Source of the DNA: Pseudomonadota bacterium
GTDB taxonomy: Bacteria > Pseudomonadota > Alphaproteobacteria > Rhodospirillales > Magnetospirillaceae
Assembly (NCBI GenBank): GCA_023426365.1
Contig: JAFAAW010000083.1
Span: 1 to 64,000 of the forward strand
Length of the DNA stretch: 64,000 bases
Direction of reading: 5' to 3'
Shown here: in pieces, positions 60,485 through 64,000 of the stretch
Layout: each line of letters begins with the position of its first letter
How positions within the stretch are numbered: position 1 is the stretch's first letter
Notes under the pieces: model-generated
The model's input: the letters and a program-made list of their open reading frames with translations, nothing else
Databases searched by the model: none
Told to the model about the DNA's origin: nothing
Translations under genes and position numbers: made by a program

Positions 60485-61758
60485 TCCACGGCCTCTATCG
60501 CGCGCTGACCGTGCTGGGCGGACCGCTGATCGGCCTGTACCTGCGGCGGCGCATGGCGCGCGGCAAGGAAGACCCCACGCGTTTCGGCGAGCGGCTGGGC
60601 CGCCCCGGCCGCCCCCGCCCCGCCGGGCGTCTGGTGTGGCTGCACGGCGCCAGCGTGGGCGAGGCGCTGTCGCTGCTGCCGCTGGTGGAGCGCCTGGCGG
60701 CCCGCCCCGGCTGGACCGTGCTGATGACCACCGGCACCGTCACCTCGGCCCGGCTGATGGGCGAACGCCTGCCGGCGGGGGCGCTGCACCAGTACGTGCC
60801 GGTGGACCGCCCCGCCTTCGTGCGCGCCTTCCTGGAGCATTGGCGGCCCGATCTGGTGCTGTGGGCGGAATCGGATTTCTGGCCCAACATGCTGGACGCG
60901 CTCCGCCGCCGCCACGTCCCGGCGGTGCTGGTGCAAGGTCGGGTGTCGCCCAAATCCTTTGCCGGGTGGCAGCGCGCGCGCGGCTTCATCGGCCGCATGC
61001 TGTCCACTTTTTCCCTGTGCCTGGCCCAGACGCCCGAGGATGCGCGGCGGCTGTCCGCCCTGGGGGCACGGCGGGTGGAATGCCGGGGCAACCTGAAGAT
61101 GGCCGCCCTGCCGCTGCCCGCCGACGCCGCCGCGCTGGACCAGGCGCGCGCCGCCGTTGGCGACCGCCCGCTCTGGCTGGCCGCCAGCACCCATGCGGGC
61201 GAGGAAGCCCTGGCCGGCCGCGTGCACGCCCGGCTGGCAGGCCGCTTTCCCGATCTGCTGACCATCATCGCCCCCCGCCACCCCCAGCGCGGGGCGGACA
61301 TCGCCCACGAACTGGCGGCCATGGGGCTGGAGGTGGGCCTGCGCTCGGCCGGCACGCCCCCGCACGGCGCCGTCTATGTCGCCGACACGCTGGGCGAGCT
61401 GGGCCTGTTCTATCGGCTGGCGCCCATCGTCTTCATGGGCAAGAGCATGATCGGCCAGGGCGGGCAGAACCCGTTCGAGCCGGCGCGCTTGGGCGCCGCG
61501 GTGCTGTTCGGCCCGCACATGGACAATTTCCCCGCCATGGCCCCGGCCATGGTGGCGGCCGGCGCCGCCGCCCAGGTGGCGGACGAGGACGAACTGGCCG
61601 AGGCGGTCGCCGCGCGGCTGGCCGACCGCCAGTTGCTGGCCCGCCACCGCGCCGCCGCCGCCGCCTGGGCCGAAGGCGAGGCGGGCGTGCTGGATGCGGT
61701 GATGGATTGCCTTGACCCCCTGCTGGATCAGGCGGAGAGGCCCCATGCGCGCGCCTGA
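60481..61758 (+). CDS. waaA: 3-deoxy-D-manno-octulosonic acid (Kdo) transferase
   Basis: 425 residues. N-terminal hydrophobic anchor (MIHGLYRALTVLGGPLIGLYL), then a GT-B glycosyltransferase with RLVWLHGASVGEALSLLPL (about 52-72), TTGTVTSARL, YVPVDRPAFVRAFL, LVLWAESDFWPNM and the C-terminal GKSMIGQGGQNPFEPARLGA motif of the Kdo-binding site. Attaches Kdo to lipid IVA. The next gene, lpxK, overlaps it by 14 bp. Confidence 0.96.
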   Translation: MIHGLYRALTVLGGPLIGLYLRRRMARGKEDPTRFGERLGRPGRPRPAGRLVWLHGASVGEALSLLPLVERLAARPGWTVLMTTGTVTSARLMGERLPAGALHQYVPVDRPAFVRAFLEHWRPDLVLWAESDFWPNMLDALRRRHVPAVLVQGRVSPKSFAGWQRARGFIGRMLSTFSLCLAQTPEDARRLSALGARRVECRGNLKMAALPLPADAAALDQARAAVGDRPLWLAASTHAGEEALAGRVHARLAGRFPDLLTIIAPRHPQRGADIAHELAAMGLEVGLRSAGTPPHGAVYVADTLGELGLFYRLAPIVFMGKSMIGQGGQNPFEPARLGAAVLFGPHMDNFPAMAPAMVAAGAAAQVADEDELAEAVAARLADRQLLARHRAAAAAWAEGEAGVLDAVMDCLDPLLDQAERPHARA

Positions 61759-62716
61759 TTTCTGGCATGCGCCGTCGCTGGCCGGCCGCCTGCTGGCGCC
61801 GCTGGGATCGGTCTATGCCTGGGCGGTGGCCCGCCGGCTGGCCAAGGGCGACGCCTATCGCCCGGCGGTGCCGGTGATCTGCGTGGGCAACATCGTGGCC
61901 GGCGGCGCCGGCAAGACCCCGGTGTGCATGGCGCTGGTCGAGCGCCTGCACGCCCGCGGCCGCCAGCCCCACCTGCTGACCCGCGGCTATGGCGGCACCG
62001 AGGCCGGGCCGCGCGCCGTCGATCTTCTGCGCCACGACGCCGCCCGGGTGGGCGACGAGGCCTTGCTGCTGGCCGCCTGCGCCCCCACCTGGGTGGCGCG
62101 CTGGCGCCCCGACGGGGCGGTGGCGGCGGTGCAGATGGGCGCCGACATCCTGGTGATGGATGACGGGTTCCAAAATCCCAGCATGGCCAAGGACCTGTCG
62201 CTGGTGGTGGTGGACGGCGCCTACGGCTTCGGCAACGGCCTGCCCATGCCCGCCGGTCCCTGCCGCGAGGACGTGCGCGCCGGCCTTGCCCGCGCCGACG
62301 CCGTGGTGCTGATGGGCGAGGACCGCGCCGGCGTCGCGCGCCAATGCGGCGGCCTGCTCGTCCTGGCCGCCCGGCTGGTGCCGGGACCGGAGGCGGAAGG
62401 GCTGCGCGACCGCAAGGTGGTGGCCTTTGCCGGCATCGGCCGCCCGGCCAAGTTCTTCGAGACGCTGCGGGCCTGCGGGGCGGAGGTGGTGGCGGCCCAT
62501 TCCTTTGCCGACCACCACCCCTATGGCCGCGCCGAACTGGCCCGGCTGGCCGCCGAGGCCCAGGCCGCCGGCGCCCTGCTGGCGTGCACCGCCAAGGACG
62601 CGGTCAAGGTGCCGTCCGACCTGCGCAGCGCGCTCACGGTCTTGACCGTGCGGCTGGAATGGGACAAACCCGAGGCCGTGGATGTGTTGCTCGACCGCGT
62701 GGACAGCCGATTTTGA
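61745..62716 (+). CDS. lpxK: Tetraacyldisaccharide 4'-kinase
   Basis: Phosphorylates the 4' position of the lipid A disaccharide precursor. 323 residues: N-terminal membrane-bound segment, P-loop VGNIVAGGAGKTPVCMAL (about 40-57), LLTRGYGG, and the DDGFQNPSMAKDLSLVVVD catalytic region; later FAGIGRPAKFFETL and HSFADHHPYGRAEL. GGAGAGG lies 4 nt before ATG 61745. Overlaps waaA and is followed by an LpxL-like gene. Confidence 0.97.
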   Translation: MRAPDFWHAPSLAGRLLAPLGSVYAWAVARRLAKGDAYRPAVPVICVGNIVAGGAGKTPVCMALVERLHARGRQPHLLTRGYGGTEAGPRAVDLLRHDAARVGDEALLLAACAPTWVARWRPDGAVAAVQMGADILVMDDGFQNPSMAKDLSLVVVDGAYGFGNGLPMPAGPCREDVRAGLARADAVVLMGEDRAGVARQCGGLLVLAARLVPGPEAEGLRDRKVVAFAGIGRPAKFFETLRACGAEVVAAHSFADHHPYGRAELARLAAEAQAAGALLACTAKDAVKVPSDLRSALTVLTVRLEWDKPEAVDVLLDRVDSRF

Positions 62717-63585
62717 AACTGTTTCCCAAGCCTGCCCGCCAACGCCTTGAGGCTGTCGCCGTGCGCGCCGCGCTGTCGCTGTTCCGCGCCCTGCCGGTGG
62801 ATGCGGCCTCCGGCTTCGGCGGCTGGCTGGCGCGCAGCATCGGCCCGCGCCTGAAGGTGTCGAACGTCGCCCGCGCCAATCTGGCCCGCGCCTTTCCCGA
62901 CAAGTCGCCGGGCGAGATCGAGGCCATCATGGCCGAGGTGTGGGACAATCTGGGCCGCGTCGCCGGCGAAATTCCCCACATCCCCACCCTGATCGCCGAC
63001 CGGGTCGAGGTGGTCGGGCTGGAAACCGTGGCGCACATGCGCACCGACGGCTTGCCCGGCCTGTTCATCGGCGCCCATTCCGGCAATTGGGAACTGGCCG
63101 GCGCCCTGGCCATGCGCGAGGGCATGGACCTGACCGTGGTCTATCGCGCCGCCAACAATCCCTGGGTCGAGGACGTCTATCGCGAGTTTCGCAGCAATGC
63201 CGGCACCCGCCAGATCCGCAAGGGCGCCGAGGGCGCCCGCGAAATCCTGGCCGAACTGCGCCAGGGCGGCCATCTCGGCATGCTGATCGACCAGAAGATG
63301 AACGACGGCATCGCCGTCCCCTTTTTCGGCCGCGACGCCATGACCGCGCCGGCCGCCGCCCGTTTCGCCCTCAAGTTCCGCTGCCCGGTCTCCATGCTCA
63401 GGGTCGAACGCCTGGGCGGCGCCCGCTTCCGCATGACCTTCCTGCCCCCCCTGGACCTGCCCGACAGCGGCGACATCCACGCCGACACACTGGCGCTGAC
63501 CGCGCGCATGACCGCCCAGATCGAGGAATGGGTGCGCGAACGCCCCGGCCAATGGCTGTGGCTGCACAAGCGCTGGCCGGACTGA
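62713..63585 (+). CDS. lpxL: LpxL-like lipid A acyltransferase
   Basis: 290 residues from TTG 62713, overlapping the lpxK stop by 4 bp and probably read by re-initiation. The acyltransferase box is FIGAHSGNWELAGA (HxxxxE, about 120-133), with VYRAANNPWVEDVYREFR, GMLIDQKMNDGIAVPFFG and WLWLHKRWPD at the end, all family landmarks. It adds a secondary acyl chain to Kdo-lipid A (or an equivalent). Whether it is LpxL or LpxM cannot be told. Confidence 0.9.
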   Translation: MKLFPKPARQRLEAVAVRAALSLFRALPVDAASGFGGWLARSIGPRLKVSNVARANLARAFPDKSPGEIEAIMAEVWDNLGRVAGEIPHIPTLIADRVEVVGLETVAHMRTDGLPGLFIGAHSGNWELAGALAMREGMDLTVVYRAANNPWVEDVYREFRSNAGTRQIRKGAEGAREILAELRQGGHLGMLIDQKMNDGIAVPFFGRDAMTAPAAARFALKFRCPVSMLRVERLGGARFRMTFLPPLDLPDSGDIHADTLALTARMTAQIEEWVRERPGQWLWLHKRWPD

Positions 63586-63749
63586 GCCAGAAACCGGACA
63601 CGCCTCGCGGGGCGAGCGCTCGATCCGGCGCCCGGCGAGGGCCAAACACAAACCAAACCGTCCTTGCGTCGTAGTGCGCGCTTGATCGTCTAGCGGTCGC
63701 CATGCTTCGGATTGGCGGCGCCGCCTTCACACCGATGCCCGCATACGGT

Positions 63750-63780
63750 AAAGGGGCGGGGTTCCGCCGAACCCCGCCCC
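63750..63780 (-). terminator. Terminator of the rightmost cytochrome gene
   Basis: GGGGCGGGGTTC, loop CGCC, GAACCCCGCCCC: a perfect 12-bp stem, with TTTACC following on the minus strand. The rest of the 63586-63826 gap shows no gene and no other clear signal. Confidence 0.82.
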
Positions 63781-63826
63781 CGCTTCAAAGCCGCATCGCC
63801 GCTTTGAACAAACCATAGATAATGGG

Positions 63827-64000
63827 CTAGTTGTTCTTGGCGCCCTGCTTGATCCACTTGCGGATCAGATCGCGGTCGCACGACGACAGCTTCTTCTTGC
63901 CATGCGGCATCTGCAGCGACTTGTCGGCCTTGCCGTCGATCAGGCGCATCAGGTTCGAGGACACCGGGTCGCCGGCGACGATCATCGGGCCGTGCTTGGT
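63827..64000 (-). CDS. C-terminal end of a c-type cytochrome-domain protein (partial)
   Basis: Only the last 57 codons are in the window: GDPVSSNLMRLIDGKADKSLQMPHG, then KKKLSSCDRDLIRKWIKQGAKNN. This is the end of the cytochrome c-like fold found in planctomycete-type cytochrome domains, where LxMPHGKxxLS and IxxWIxxGA recur and Met (in MPHG) is the axial heme ligand. The CxxCH heme motif would lie outside the window to the right. Identification is from this short segment only. Confidence 0.65.
   Translation of the reverse strand, partial: TKHGPMIVAGDPVSSNLMRLIDGKADKSLQMPHGKKKLSSCDRDLIRKWIKQGAKNN

Noticed and set aside
63586..63826. Possible RNA gene in the gap after the lpxL-like gene
   Set aside because: Apart from a terminator hairpin at 63750-63780 no cloverleaf, aptamer or conserved RNA motif was recognised.

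Overview
The window is high-GC, densely packed DNA that reads as a chromosomal segment of an alphaproteobacterium. The gene set suggests a Rhodospirillales/Magnetospirillum-like organism: a ChvGI-type two-component pair joined to a PTS-Ntr operon with a short HprK, Mla lipid transport, a TIGR02300-type protein, a MaoC (R)-hydratase and many sensor kinases. The genus is inferred, because no rRNA gene is present. Most of the window is core housekeeping DNA with short intergenic gaps and many ATGA start/stop overlaps.

Layout. 1-5 kb: divergent cobS (cut by the window edge) and cobT, a MASE3-like/PAS histidine kinase with its single-domain response regulator, and two small exported proteins. 5-15 kb: MaoC hydratase, DedA protein, an Fe-S RNA m5U methyltransferase, then a minus-strand run of a GAF/SpoIIE/ATPase phosphatase, a STAS protein, MlaE, MlaF, MlaD and a PqiC-like lipoprotein, followed by a chemoreceptor and a PhnD-like binding protein. 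15-20 kb: aroA, cmk, rpsA and a zinc-ribbon protein.

20-25.3 kb: two identical tRNA-Ala(GGC) genes, each with its own promoter and terminator, flank a 5-kb block. The block holds an exported protein with two tandem Hint (intein/hedgehog-like) domains and a two-component pair (OmpR-type regulator, 7TMR-DISM kinase). This is the most unusual part of the window.

25.4-38.3 kb: GAF histidine kinase, UDG-like protein, bestrophin-like channel, a conserved unknown, then rlmH-rsfS-nadD-proA and proB-obgE-rpmA-rplU, a 30-residue membrane peptide, ahcY with a likely operator, and a PAS-GGDEF diguanylate cyclase. 38.3-45.1 kb: chvI-chvG-hprK-rapZ-EIIA-HPr-EI-cupin on the minus strand, linking envelope sensing to phosphotransfer control. 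45.2-48.1 kb: a cobalamin riboswitch driving the cobalt transporter cbiMNQO, functionally linked to cobS/cobT at the left edge.

48.2-64 kb: PCu(A)C copper chaperone, HugZ-like flavoprotein, GTP-type PEP carboxykinase, two divergent monovalent cation/proton antiporters (CPA1 and CPA2), PPi-dependent phosphofructokinase, DUF1289 and DUF924 proteins, then the lipid A/LPS operon msbA - DUF374 acyltransferase - waaA - lpxK - lpxL-like. The window closes with the end of a cytochrome c-like gene.

Three families of small intergenic repeats were seen: a roughly 88-bp inverted repeat (7.9 and 30.4 kb), a leader element ending in the Shine-Dalgarno of cmk and obgE (17.9 and 34.4 kb), and a short tandem repeat after pfp (55.7 kb).
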